Positions 34,781 to 43,438 of a stretch of DNA of 64,000 nucleotides are shown here, one piece after another. A program made the translations under genes and the position numbers. A model generated the notes under the pieces. The model was not told the origin of the DNA. It saw only the letters and a list, made by a program, of their open reading frames with translations, and did not search any database. Every line of letters begins with the position of its first letter. The stretch's first letter is position 1. The stretch is from Natronobacterium haloterrestre (lineage in GTDB: Archaea > Halobacteriota > Halobacteria > Halobacteriales > Natrialbaceae), in NCBI RefSeq assembly GCF_900112205.1, contig NZ_FOKW01000004.1, positions 124,001-188,000 of the forward strand, given 5' to 3'.

Positions 34781-37240
34781 TTACCGGGCCGAGATCCCGG
34801 GCTCGGGTCCGGACTCCGTCGCGGACTCCGGCTCCGATCTTCGGAGCCAATCCGGCCCGAAACCGCCCGCGCTCCGGAACGAGTTGGCGACCACGACGAG
34901 GCTGCTCGCCCCCATCATCAGCGCGGCGACGAGCGGGTTGATCGCGCCGACCATCGCCAGCGGAATCGCGAGGAGGTTGTAACAGACGGCCCAGCCGAGG
35001 TTCGTTCGAATCCGGCGACGTGTCGATCGCGACACCTCGAACACCGTCGGGATCGCCCCGAGGTCGTCGCCCCGCACGACGACGTCGGCCGCGTCCATCG
35101 CGACGTCCGTGCCCTCCTCGAGCGCGATGCCCAGGTCGGCCCGCGCGAGCGCCGGCGCGTCGTTCGTGCCGTCCCCGATCATCGTCGTCGTGCCGTCCTC
35201 CCGCAGCCCCCTGACGACGGCCTCCTTCGAGGCGGGCCGCACGCCGGCGAACACGTCGTCGACGTGCGGGTGGTCCCGGAGCCACCCCGTTGCGCGCTCG
35301 TCGTCGCCGGTGAGGACGACGATCCGGCGACCGTCGGCCGCCAGCGCGGCCACGACGTCCGCCCAGTTCTCCCGCGGCCGGTCGCGGACCGCGACGACGC
35401 CGCGGACGACGCCGCCCCAGCCGACGACGGTCGGGCGACAGCCGTCCCCGCGTGCGGACTCGATCGCCTCCCGGAAGCGGTCCGGGAGGGTCCACGCCCG
35501 GTCCGAGCGGAACGCCGCCGGATGTCCCACGGTCACGCGTCGCCCGTCGATGGTCGCCGAGACGGCCCGCGGGTCCCGTTCGAACCCGTCGACCGCCCGC
35601 TCCGTCGCCGGCGCCGCCTCGACGATCGCGTCCGCGATCGGGTGGTTCGACCGCGACTCGACGGCCGCCGCTCGCTCGAGGACCGCCTCCGGATCGTCGG
35701 CGACGACGCGTTCGACCGTCATCTCGCCGGTCGTGAGCGTTCCCGTCTTGTCGAAGACGACGATCTCGGAGTCCGTGATCCGCTCGAGCGCGTTCGCCGA
35801 GAGCACGGCGGCTCCCGCCTCGGCCGCGCGGCCGCTCCCGGCGGCCAGCGCGAGCGGCGTGGCGATCCCGAGCGAACACGGACAGGAGACCACGAGGACG
35901 GAGAGGCCGATCAACAGCGCGGTTTCCGCCGACGCTCCGGCGGCGAGCCAGAGGGCGGCGGCGACGCCCGCCAGCACGATCACCAGCGGGACGAACGCCA
36001 GGGCGAACGCGTTGACGAGCCGCTGGGGGCCGACCTCGGTGCTCTGGACCTCCCAGAGCAGTTCGACGAGCCGATCCAGCGTGCTCGAGTCGTCGACGGC
36101 GACGGTGAGCGTTCCGTCCGAGAGGACGGCCCCGCCGACGACCGCGTCGCCGCTCGCGACCGACCTGGGGATCGACTCGCCGGTCACGAACGACTCGTCG
36201 ACCGTCGCCGTCCCGTCGACGACCGTCCCGTCGAAGGGGATCCGGTCACCGGGATTGACGACCACCCGGTCGCCGGGGTCGCAGGCCTCCCGCGGAACCT
36301 CCTCGAGCGAACCGTTCCCCGAAACCCGTCGGACCGTCGTCTCGCGGGCCGCGGCGAGGTCGGCGTGGGCGTCGACCGCCCGGCGTTTGACCGCCGTCTC
36401 GAGGCGGTTGCCGACGGTGACGACGACCAGCACCATCACCGCGACGTCGAAGTAGACGTGCCGGGAGCCGACCGCGAAGGCCGCGAGCGAGTAGGCGTAC
36501 GCCGCGAGTACGGCGATCGAGACGAGGACGTCGACGTTCGGCCGGCGAACGGCCAGGCTGACGTAGCCGCTCCTGAAGATCGGATACCCAAGTCCCAGGA
36601 GGACGAGCGTGCTCCAGAGGGCGAGCGGCACGAACACCATCGTCCGGATCGTCGAGCCGTGGAGAAACGACGCCGGGTACAGCCCCAGGTACGTCGGGTA
36701 GATGAAAAGCAGGTACGGCGCCATGACGGGCATCGCGAGGAGGAGGGCGAACGCCGTCCGGTACTTCCCGAGGTCGAAGCCGCTTCCCTCCCGTTCCCGG
36801 TCGTCCCCGGGATCGTGAGCGCGGTAGCCGAACCCATCGAGCGCCGCCGGCAGTTCCTCGCGGTCGATCGTCTCCGGATCGTACCGGAGCCGGATCATCT
36901 CGGTGGCGTAGCTCGCCCGCGCCTCACGAATCCCCGCCGTTCCGAGGGCGACCGCCTCGAGGAACCGCTCGCAGGTGGTACAGTGCATCCCCTCGAGGGC
37001 GAGGAAGGCAGTCTCCAGCGTCTCGTCCCCGTCGCCGGTCTCGAACGCGTCGGCGTCGCTCGCGTCGGCCGGGAGGATGGATCCCTCGCCGTCGACCTCG
37101 TCCGGCGACGGGGCGTCGTCGGCGCCGTCCCGGATCCGGTGGACCTCGAGGCAGCCGCGACAGCAGAACGCTCCCTCGAGACCGTCCTCGCGGACGGGGC
37201 GGTCGCCGACGGGGAGTCCACAGAGGGTACACGCCGTCAT
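34781..37240 (-). CDS. Copper-type P1B ATPase next to cytochrome oxidase genes
   Basis: An 819-aa P-type ATPase. The N-terminus has a Cys-rich knuckle (CTLCG, residues 4-8; CCRGC, 26-30) like the TRASH-type metal-binding start of CcoI/FixI-class ATPases, then an HMA domain with GMHCTTC (84-90). Membrane helices surround the ion site CPCS (SCPCSLGIATP). The actuator TGES, phosphorylation DKTGTLTTG and hinge GDGTNDAPA motifs are present. The gene runs in the same direction as coxC, 105 bases downstream of it, so its likely job is delivering Cu to cytochrome oxidase rather than bulk detoxification. Confidence 0.93.
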   Translation of the reverse strand: MTACTLCGLPVGDRPVREDGLEGAFCCRGCLEVHRIRDGADDAPSPDEVDGEGSILPADASDADAFETGDGDETLETAFLALEGMHCTTCERFLEAVALGTAGIREARASYATEMIRLRYDPETIDREELPAALDGFGYRAHDPGDDREREGSGFDLGKYRTAFALLLAMPVMAPYLLFIYPTYLGLYPASFLHGSTIRTMVFVPLALWSTLVLLGLGYPIFRSGYVSLAVRRPNVDVLVSIAVLAAYAYSLAAFAVGSRHVYFDVAVMVLVVVTVGNRLETAVKRRAVDAHADLAAARETTVRRVSGNGSLEEVPREACDPGDRVVVNPGDRIPFDGTVVDGTATVDESFVTGESIPRSVASGDAVVGGAVLSDGTLTVAVDDSSTLDRLVELLWEVQSTEVGPQRLVNAFALAFVPLVIVLAGVAAALWLAAGASAETALLIGLSVLVVSCPCSLGIATPLALAAGSGRAAEAGAAVLSANALERITDSEIVVFDKTGTLTTGEMTVERVVADDPEAVLERAAAVESRSNHPIADAIVEAAPATERAVDGFERDPRAVSATIDGRRVTVGHPAAFRSDRAWTLPDRFREAIESARGDGCRPTVVGWGGVVRGVVAVRDRPRENWADVVAALAADGRRIVVLTGDDERATGWLRDHPHVDDVFAGVRPASKEAVVRGLREDGTTTMIGDGTNDAPALARADLGIALEEGTDVAMDAADVVVRGDDLGAIPTVFEVSRSTRRRIRTNLGWAVCYNLLAIPLAMVGAINPLVAALMMGASSLVVVANSFRSAGGFGPDWLRRSEPESATESGPEPGISAR

Positions 37241-37345
37241 GAGGGGTGACGTGCCGGCCTACCACGCGGGGGGTATAGAAACTCCGGCCGGCGACGGTCG
37301 CCCGCGGTCGCACGGGCGCCCGAACGGGGTAACCGGGGCGACACG

Positions 37346-38251
37346 CTACGCGACCGACCCGACGTACAGCGTCGCGACCAGGATCACCCACACGAGGTCG
37401 ACGAAGTGCCAGTACATCGACACCGTCGAGACGGCCGTGTGCCGCTCCGCGGAGAACTGGCCCGCGAGGGCCCGGACGAAGACGATCGAGAGCAACGCCA
37501 CACCCAGGCCGACGTGGAGCCCGTGCAGCCCCGTCAGGGCGAAGAAGGCGCTCCCGAAGACGTCGGTGACGCCCGTCCCCTCGACGACCAGGAGTTCGTA
37601 GTACTCGAGCAGCTGCCCCCCGACGAAGACGAGCCCGAGCAGCACCGTCAGCCCGAGCAGGGCGAGAAACCGCCGCCTGTGGCCGTCGCGGATTCCCTCG
37701 TGTGCCACGTGTAACGTCACGCTGCTGGCGATCAGAACGGCGGTGTTGACGAGCACGAGCGACGAGAGCAGCGGCGGGAGTTCGCCAGGTGGCCACGAAC
37801 CCGTCCGAACGAAGAAGTAGTAGACGAAGCCGGCGCTGAAGGTCATGACGTCGGTGGCCAGAAAGAGGACCATTCCCCAGTGCAGGTCGACCGCGTCGCC
37901 GACCGCCGGCTCGGCCCGCTCCCGGTAGGAGCGAACGAACCCGTGGTAGGTCCATCCGTACAGGCCGGCGAGGAAGACCGCGGTGCCGCCGACGAGTACG
38001 ACCGGCGGCAGTCGCCGTCCGACGAGCGGGTCCTCGCCGCGGGCGAGGAGGACGAGCGCGACGCCGAAGTAGAGGCCGGCGATCCCGACGGCGGTGACGA
38101 CGGGCCACCAGCTCGCCTCGCCGAACCCTCGCGGCCAGTCGTCGGGCGCCGGCGGGTCGTGGCCACCGTCGCCGTCGTGTCCGTCGCCGTGTCCGTGTTC
38201 TCGGCCCCTCTGTGCGTTCGGTTCGCCCTCGGCGTCGACGGCGGACCCCAT
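37346..38251 (-). CDS. coxC: Cytochrome c oxidase subunit III
   Basis: A 301-aa membrane protein of the heme-copper oxidase III family with seven hydrophobic segments. A His/Gly/Asp-rich cytosolic N-terminus (HGHGDGHDGDGGH) precedes helix 1. Conserved segments: WTYHGFVRSYRE, WGMVLFLATDVMTFSAGF, FVGGQLLEYYEL and FALTGLHGLHVGLG, and the C-terminal YWHFVDLVWVIL. The Met of MGSAVDAEGE is used; the frame continues upstream but without a better start. Downstream is the copper ATPase. coxA and coxB are 1.4-3.7 kb away on the same strand, separated by small genes. Confidence 0.95.
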   Translation of the reverse strand: MGSAVDAEGEPNAQRGREHGHGDGHDGDGGHDPPAPDDWPRGFGEASWWPVVTAVGIAGLYFGVALVLLARGEDPLVGRRLPPVVLVGGTAVFLAGLYGWTYHGFVRSYRERAEPAVGDAVDLHWGMVLFLATDVMTFSAGFVYYFFVRTGSWPPGELPPLLSSLVLVNTAVLIASSVTLHVAHEGIRDGHRRRFLALLGLTVLLGLVFVGGQLLEYYELLVVEGTGVTDVFGSAFFALTGLHGLHVGLGVALLSIVFVRALAGQFSAERHTAVSTVSMYWHFVDLVWVILVATLYVGSVA

Positions 38252-38366
38252 ACCGCCGAATACGGGAACCGTTCGCAAAAACGTCCGGCCGGCGAATCGA
38301 GCGCAGAGGCCGTGCGAGCGGTCGGCCGGGGGTAGCTTCATACCGCTTCGCGTGGTCGGCCGGAGC

Positions 38367-38789
38367 ATGGAACGCGACCGGGACCGCGAGACCGAGCAGC
38401 GCTCGAGCGCGTGGCCGCTAATCGCGGCGATCGGGATCGTGGCGACCGAGGCCGGCGTCCTGTTCGGGCTGGTGGTGATCGCGGTCGTCGGCGTTCTCGC
38501 CGTCGGGGCGAGCGTCGCGGGCCTGCTCCACGAAACCGGGTACGCGGCGGATCCGTGGCGGCCGCTGCGGCTCGTCGGGGTGGTCGTCGCCGGCGTCAGC
38601 GCGGCGGTCTGGATCGCCGTCGCACCCGCGGTAACGCCGGCGGCACTCGTCGACGCCGCCGCGACCGACGGGGTCGCCGTCCGGGCGGCCGTCGTCCTCG
38701 CCGCGGCGGCGCTGTTGATCGTCGCCGGCGTCACCGGACCCGCGGTCTCGAGTCGCCGCGGGGGGTCACACGGCGACCTCGAGCACTGA
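38367..38789 (+). CDS. Cox-cluster four-helix membrane protein
   Basis: A 140-aa membrane protein with a short charged N-terminus (MERDRDRETEQRSS) and four hydrophobic segments. Haloarchaeal genomes often carry such a protein beside oxidase genes, but I cannot name an activity. It is divergent from coxC (115 bases) and ends 20 bases before the tiny minus-strand gene. Confidence 0.7.
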   Translation: MERDRDRETEQRSSAWPLIAAIGIVATEAGVLFGLVVIAVVGVLAVGASVAGLLHETGYAADPWRPLRLVGVVVAGVSAAVWIAVAPAVTPAALVDAAATDGVAVRAAVVLAAAALLIVAGVTGPAVSSRRGGSHGDLEH

Positions 38790-38809
38790 GTGCGGCCCGC
38801 CACACCGGC

Positions 38810-38896
38810 TTAGAGCAACGCGACGACGAACGCGGTCGCGAAGACGCCGAGCGCGACGCCGGCCAGCAGTAGTCCGAGCGTTTCCTTCCGGGGCAT
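38810..38896 (-). CDS. 28-aa single-helix microprotein in the cox block
   Basis: An ORF of 28 codons reads MPRKETLGLLLAGVALG then VFATAFVVALL: two positive charges at the N-terminus followed by one membrane helix to the C-terminus. The start ATG (38894-38896) and stop TAA (38810-38812) are clear. It lies inside the oxidase block, between coxC and coxA, and could be a small oxidase subunit of the subunit-IV type. It is short enough that chance cannot be excluded. Confidence 0.55.
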   Translation of the reverse strand: MPRKETLGLLLAGVALGVFATAFVVALL

Positions 38897-39058
38897 GCCG
38901 ATACCGGCGCTCCAACGCGGCGACGTAAAACGATGCCGTCGTCGCCGTTCCCGCCGTCGCCGTCGTTCGCGTTCGGAGTAGCGAACTCGAGGCTCCCGTT
39001 CGGCAGGCCACGGACTGCCCGACAGTTATTACCCGCAACGTGGTACGTCCGGAAAACG

Positions 39059-39601
39059 ATGAGCGGAGCCGACGAGCCGGGTCCGGACGCGTCCGCGGAG
39101 CAGGCCGAGGCGGTCTCGGGTGCGCCGGTCGACCGGGACGAGCTGGGCGCGGAGCTCGACATCACCCTCCGCGTCGTGCTCTCTGCGTTCGTCGGCGGCG
39201 CCGTCGGCCTGGTCGCGATGGTCCCGATCCTCTTCGTTCCGCCCTTCTTCTTCGACCTCTTTCGGGCGGAGACGCTCGTCGACGTCGCCGAACTCGGCCG
39301 TGTGCTCGGCCTCGAGCCGAACCTCCTGCTCGGGGTTCTCGTGTTCGTCGCCGGCGGGACCGTCGCCCTGCCGCTGCTGTTCGTCGTCGCCGGCGCGTTC
39401 CTGCCGCCGCGACAGCCCCGGGCCGCCCGCGGGATCACCTTCGCGACGATCATGTGGACCGGCTTCGTCCTCGCCTTCTGGCCCGGCGAGTACGCCGGCG
39501 TGCTGTTCCTCGGACTGTCGCTTGCGGCCCACTGGGTCTACGGCTACGTGCTCGGACGGGTGATGCAACGGCTCGCGTACGTCCCCCAACACTCCGTGTA
39601 G
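39059..39601 (+). CDS. DUF6789-like membrane protein flanking coxA (copy 1)
   Basis: A 180-aa membrane protein with an acidic N-terminus and four hydrophobic segments. The block RGITFATIMWTGFVLAFWPG followed by AAHWVYGYVLGRVM matches RGVVFASILWLPFVITGRGD and FAHWAYGFTLGAVYG in the protein at 41576-41992; the two are paralogues. Both sit next to coxA. It converges on coxA with 19 bases between the stop codons. It probably belongs to the oxidase complex or its assembly; this is inferred from conserved position. Confidence 0.78.
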   Translation: MSGADEPGPDASAEQAEAVSGAPVDRDELGAELDITLRVVLSAFVGGAVGLVAMVPILFVPPFFFDLFRAETLVDVAELGRVLGLEPNLLLGVLVFVAGGTVALPLLFVVAGAFLPPRQPRAARGITFATIMWTGFVLAFWPGEYAGVLFLGLSLAAHWVYGYVLGRVMQRLAYVPQHSV

Positions 39602-39620
39602 CGCGGGTCGAGGGGCGTTT

Positions 39621-41447
39621 TCAGTCGGACCCGGAATCGGAGTCAGAGTCGGAGTCGGAATCGGTATCCTCCCCCGCTCGAGTCCGTTCCGGGCTCGACT
39701 CGGGCCGCGTCGAACCGTCGCGGCGCTCCTCGAGTCGCTCCTCGAACCACTGCCACTCGCGGGTGAACTGGCCGGTCTCTTTCAGGTTCCAGACGTCGGC
39801 GTCGCGGACGACCGGACCGACGCGGGCCGACTGGACCATGTTCACCAGCCAGAGCACCACGCTCACGCCGAGGACGAGGGCGCCGAGCGAGGCGATCTGG
39901 TTGAGGGTGATGAACTCCGCGGGATAGACGCCGTACCGGCGGGGCATCCCCTCGTAGCCGAGCACCAGCAGCGGCAGGAACGTGACGAAGCTCCCGACGA
40001 CGAGCAGCAGGGACTGTACCCTCGCGAGCCGCTGGTTGTACATCCGGCCGGTGATCAGGGGGAACCAGTAGTAGCTCGCCGCGATCATCGCAAGCGGGAT
40101 GACGCCGACGACGATGAGGTGGAAGTGGCCCACGACGTAGTGGGTGTCGTGCAGCACCAGGTCGACCGGCACGGCCGCGAGGAAGACGCCCGTGATCCCC
40201 CCGACGACGAACGTACTCAGGCCGCCGATGATACAGATCAGCGGGGCGTCGAGTCGGAGCCGCCCGTTCCACATCGTGGCGATCCAGTTGAACTCCTTGA
40301 TGGCGCTCGGGATCGCGATCGCCAGCGAGACGGCCATGAAGCTCGCGCGTAGCCGCGGGTCCATCCCCGTCGCGAACATGTGGTGGGCCCAGACGCCGAA
40401 CGACATGACCCCGATCGCGATCGTCGAGTAGACGATAAACCGGAAGCCGAAGAGCCGTCGGCCGCAGAACTTCGGGAGGATGAGGCTGATCAGCCCGAAC
40501 GCCGGCAACACCAGGATGTACACTTCGGGGTGACCGAAGAACCAGAACAGGTGCTGCCAGAGCATCGGCCCGCCGCCCTCGATCGCGAAGAACGTCGTCC
40601 CGAAGTTCCGATCGAGCAGGAGCATGATCAGCGTGCTGCCGAGCAGCGGGAAGGCAAGCAGGATCAGCCCGCTCGTGACGAGGATGTTCCACGAGAAGAT
40701 GTCCAGCCTGTCCCAGCCGAGGTCGTCCGGCCGCTCCGTGAGGACGGTGACGATGAAGTTGATCGCCGCCATGGTGGTGGCGACGCCGCTCAGGTGCAAC
40801 CCGAGCAACGCGACGCTGATCTGGGGGTTCGCCATCTCGACCGACAAGGGCGTGTACATCGTCCACCCCATCCCGACCGGCTCGAGGGCCTCGAGCGCGG
40901 AGACGTCGAGCGGAAGCACGCCGAGGACCATCCCCATAACGTCCGTGATCAGCCCGCCCCGAACCAGCAGAAGCGACGGGGGGAGCAGCCAGAACGCGAT
41001 CGCGTTGATCCGCGGGAACGCGAGGTCGTCGGCCCCGAGCAACAGCGGCAACACGTAGTTCGCGATGCCGGTGAACACCGGCGTCACGAAGAAAAACAGC
41101 ATCGTGAACCCGTGGGTCGTGAACACCGCGTTGTACGTCTCGACGTTCCAGATCGCGGTCTCGGGTACCAGCAGTTCGGTCCGGATCATCATCGCGTCCG
41201 TCGCGCCCCACAGCGCGGCGGCCGTCCCGAACAGGATGTACAACAGCCCGATGTCCTTGTGGTCGACGGTTGTGAACCATCGCAGGAGGCCGGCCGGTTT
41301 CTCCGTTCCCGTCAATCCGACCGTTACCGACGCGGTTCCGCCGTCGGCGAACGATCGCGCCGGTCGACCGCTGCGGAGGCGATAGTACGCGAGGAGCGCG
41401 GCCGCTATGACCGCGGCGACGACGACTCCGGGGATCGTCTCGAGCAT
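39621..41447 (-). CDS. coxA: Cytochrome c oxidase subunit I (heme-copper, A-type)
   Basis: A 608-aa catalytic subunit reducing O2 to water and pumping protons. Twelve or more helices. Ligands: low-spin heme His in TTHGFTMLFF; Cu-B/tyrosine pair in GHPEVYILVLP (with the Glu of the D-channel, A-family); Cu-B His pair in WAHHMFATG; heme a3 and a His in HDTHYVVGHFHL. A C-terminal Asp/Ser dipeptide run (SDSDSDSDS) is coded by GGAATC-type hexamers near 39630-39660. Transcribed after coxB and a DUF6789-like gene. coxC is separate. Its start is Met of MLETIPG. Confidence 0.97.
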   Translation of the reverse strand: MLETIPGVVVAAVIAAALLAYYRLRSGRPARSFADGGTASVTVGLTGTEKPAGLLRWFTTVDHKDIGLLYILFGTAAALWGATDAMMIRTELLVPETAIWNVETYNAVFTTHGFTMLFFFVTPVFTGIANYVLPLLLGADDLAFPRINAIAFWLLPPSLLLVRGGLITDVMGMVLGVLPLDVSALEALEPVGMGWTMYTPLSVEMANPQISVALLGLHLSGVATTMAAINFIVTVLTERPDDLGWDRLDIFSWNILVTSGLILLAFPLLGSTLIMLLLDRNFGTTFFAIEGGGPMLWQHLFWFFGHPEVYILVLPAFGLISLILPKFCGRRLFGFRFIVYSTIAIGVMSFGVWAHHMFATGMDPRLRASFMAVSLAIAIPSAIKEFNWIATMWNGRLRLDAPLICIIGGLSTFVVGGITGVFLAAVPVDLVLHDTHYVVGHFHLIVVGVIPLAMIAASYYWFPLITGRMYNQRLARVQSLLLVVGSFVTFLPLLVLGYEGMPRRYGVYPAEFITLNQIASLGALVLGVSVVLWLVNMVQSARVGPVVRDADVWNLKETGQFTREWQWFEERLEERRDGSTRPESSPERTRAGEDTDSDSDSDSDSGSD

Positions 41448-41575
41448 CGTGAATCGTAGGACGGCGGTGCCGACCGGCGGATCTGGACCGGGACCGGGAC
41501 CGGGACCGCCCGGTTGGAACCGACTTCAACGAACGGCTGGTAAAGGTTTGTGTCGACACACGGCAAGGTCGTCGA

Positions 41576-41992
41576 TCACGCGGGCCGGAACAGTCGGCCG
41601 TACACCGCGCCGAGGGTGAAGCCGTACGCCCAGTGTGCGAACAGCGTGTACGCTCCGAAGAAGACCAGCAGCGGTCCGCCGATGTCGCCCCGCCCCGTGA
41701 TCACGAACGGGAGCCAGAGGATCGAGGCGAACACGACCCCTCGGGCGGCGGGATCGGGTCCGCGCGGGAGGTACGGTTCGAGCGCGAGAAACAGGAGCGG
41801 CCAGGCGACCGTGCCGGCGACGGCGAACAGCGCGAACCCGACGGCCGGGTCGTCGGGGGTCCCGATGAACCGGGCGATCACGTAGAAGACCTTCAGGGCC
41901 GATCGGGTTTCGACCTCGAGCAACAAAAGCAGCAGCGACATCACCGCGGTCCCGGCGACGCCGCCGGCGATCGCGCTCGAGAACCGCTTCAT
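41576..41992 (-). CDS. DUF6789-like membrane protein between coxB and coxA (copy 2)
   Basis: A 138-aa four-helix membrane protein. The start ATG overlaps the coxB stop (ATGA), so it is co-translated with coxB; coxA begins 128 bases further on. It shares RGVVFASILW and FAHWAYGFTLG with the protein at 39059-39601. Its first helix (GGVAGTAVMSLLLLLLEVETR) is typical of the DUF6789 group. Close coupling to subunit II suggests an accessory or assembly subunit of the oxidase. Confidence 0.8.
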   Translation of the reverse strand: MKRFSSAIAGGVAGTAVMSLLLLLLEVETRSALKVFYVIARFIGTPDDPAVGFALFAVAGTVAWPLLFLALEPYLPRGPDPAARGVVFASILWLPFVITGRGDIGGPLLVFFGAYTLFAHWAYGFTLGAVYGRLFRPA

Positions 41993-42828
41993 GGACCGCC
42001 TCCGACACGGTCGGTCGATTCGTTGTCGGACCCGTCGTCCGCCCCGTTGCCCGACTCGTCGTCCGATCCGGAGTCCGCGTCTCCGTCCGCTCGTTCCGTC
42101 AGCCACGATTCGTACCCGTCCTCGTCGACCACCCGGACCGTCGACAGCATCTCGGGATGGCCCTCCCCGCACAGTTCGGCACAGTACAGGCGGTACTCCC
42201 CGGTCTCCGTCGGTTCCGTACGGATGAGGTGTGTCTCGCCCGGTACGGCGTCCTGTTTCAGGCCCAGCCCGGGCACGTGGACGGAGTGGATCACGTCCTC
42301 CGAGGTGACGTACAGGTACACAGGCCGGTTCGCGGGGAGCACCAGTTCGTCGTCGGTCGTCACGTCCTCGTCGAGGTACTCGAAGGTGTATTCCCACTGC
42401 TCGGTCGTGACGTTCACTTCGACGGCCCCCTCGGGCGCGCCGCCCGGTTCCTGGCCGCCGTGGGGGCCGTTGGGCAGCGTCGATACCGCCGGGTGGGCCA
42501 GCGCGTGGAACGACGCCGTGCCGACGAACAGCAACACGATCGCGGTCGCGATCGTCCAGGTGATCTCGAGTTGTCGGTTCTCACGGGTCGGTCGGGGCTC
42601 CGCGTCGCCGTTCCCGTCGCTGCGGAACCGCCAGACGGTATAGAGGAGGATGACCTCGACGAGGACCGCGATCGGCACTGCGAGATAGAGCAGTTGCCGG
42701 TTGAGCCGCCGGATGAGCTGATTCGTAACCGACCCCGATCCCGAACCGGCGACGGCGACGATCGGGACCGCCGCGAGCGCGACGCCGAACAGCACGGCCG
42801 CGACGGCGGCCCGGTGGGTTCGTCTCAT
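41989..42828 (-). CDS. coxB: Cytochrome c oxidase subunit II
   Basis: A 279-aa subunit with a signal/anchor helix (residues 6-27), two membrane helices (about 44-66 and 88-110) and an external cupredoxin domain. The binuclear Cu-A site is intact: His in VIHSVHVPG and the C-x3-C-x3-H-x2-M pattern in CAELCGEGHPEM. A disordered acidic tail with DSGSDDESGNGADDGSDNES follows the domain. First gene of the cox operon. It receives electrons from a soluble or membrane donor, probably halocyanin in this group. Confidence 0.96.
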   Translation of the reverse strand: MRRTHRAAVAAVLFGVALAAVPIVAVAGSGSGSVTNQLIRRLNRQLLYLAVPIAVLVEVILLYTVWRFRSDGNGDAEPRPTRENRQLEITWTIATAIVLLFVGTASFHALAHPAVSTLPNGPHGGQEPGGAPEGAVEVNVTTEQWEYTFEYLDEDVTTDDELVLPANRPVYLYVTSEDVIHSVHVPGLGLKQDAVPGETHLIRTEPTETGEYRLYCAELCGEGHPEMLSTVRVVDEDGYESWLTERADGDADSGSDDESGNGADDGSDNESTDRVGGGP

Positions 42829-42966
42829 CCACGGGGTGGCCTACATCAACTCCCGTCATAAGCGTTTGTCCGGGAACAGCCGGTTCCGCTCGGCTCCGTA
42901 CTGCCCGCGGTTCGCCCCCGGCGATCCGGGGTACGGTTTATTCCGCTCGCAGACGAACGCTGGAGT

Positions 42967-43200
42967 ATGCTCGAGTGGCTCTCTCGAGAAACGGTCGTCG
43001 ACATCTCGATCAACGCGGTCCCGGTGCTCATCCTCGCTTACTTCGCGGTACTCTTCGAGGTCGCATCGCCCTGGGAGTTCGATCCGCTGGCGGTGGTCCT
43101 CACCCACACGCTGACGCTGTTCCCGCTGCTCGTCCTCGTGTGTGCCACGTACCTCGTCGCCAGAGTGATCGAACGGGACGCGACCCGGTCGTCGGGGTGA
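42967..43200 (+). CDS. Cox-cluster small membrane protein, DUF6684-like
   Basis: A 77-aa two-helix membrane protein: residues 13-32 (NAVPVLILAYFAVLFEV) and 42-66 (LVLVCATYLVARVI). In other haloarchaea a protein of this size and layout (DUF6684, 'cox cluster protein') lies beside coxB. It is divergent from coxB, separated by 138 bases holding both promoters. Role unknown; probably assembly or a supernumerary subunit. Confidence 0.75.
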   Translation: MLEWLSRETVVDISINAVPVLILAYFAVLFEVASPWEFDPLAVVLTHTLTLFPLLVLVCATYLVARVIERDATRSSG

Positions 43201-43274
43201 CCGAGCGCGGGTCGGCGTCGGATCGACGGGGTGCACACGGCGCGCCCGTTCCCGACGACGATTGCCGGTCGGGA

Positions 43275-43280
43275 GTTTAA
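43275..43280 (+). promoter_or_regulatory. TATA element of the 43-aa gene
   Basis: GTTTAA (in GGGAGTTTAAGCGG) lies about 28 bases before ATG 43307, so this very short gene has a proper leaderless promoter. Confidence 0.5.
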
Positions 43281-43306
43281 GCGGTCGGCGCTCGTATACG
43301 TAACCG

Positions 43307-43438
43307 ATGGCGCACCGGTTCCCGTCCGTCTACACGCCCCAGGGAGCGTTCGCGTACATGATGGCCGTCCTCCTGCTCGCGCTGGTGGCTGGACTCGTCT
43401 ACCTCGCAGCGTTTACCGGCGCGAGCGTCCCGTTCTAG
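43307..43438 (+). CDS. 43-aa single-helix membrane microprotein
   Basis: Reads MAHRFPSVYTPQGAFAYMM, then a membrane helix (AVLLLALVAGLVYLAAF) and TGASVPF. It has a TATA box at the right distance and follows the DUF6684-like gene in the same direction by 106 bases. Small helices of this kind accompany heme-copper oxidases. No homology is claimed beyond this context. Confidence 0.65.
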   Translation: MAHRFPSVYTPQGAFAYMMAVLLLALVAGLVYLAAFTGASVPF

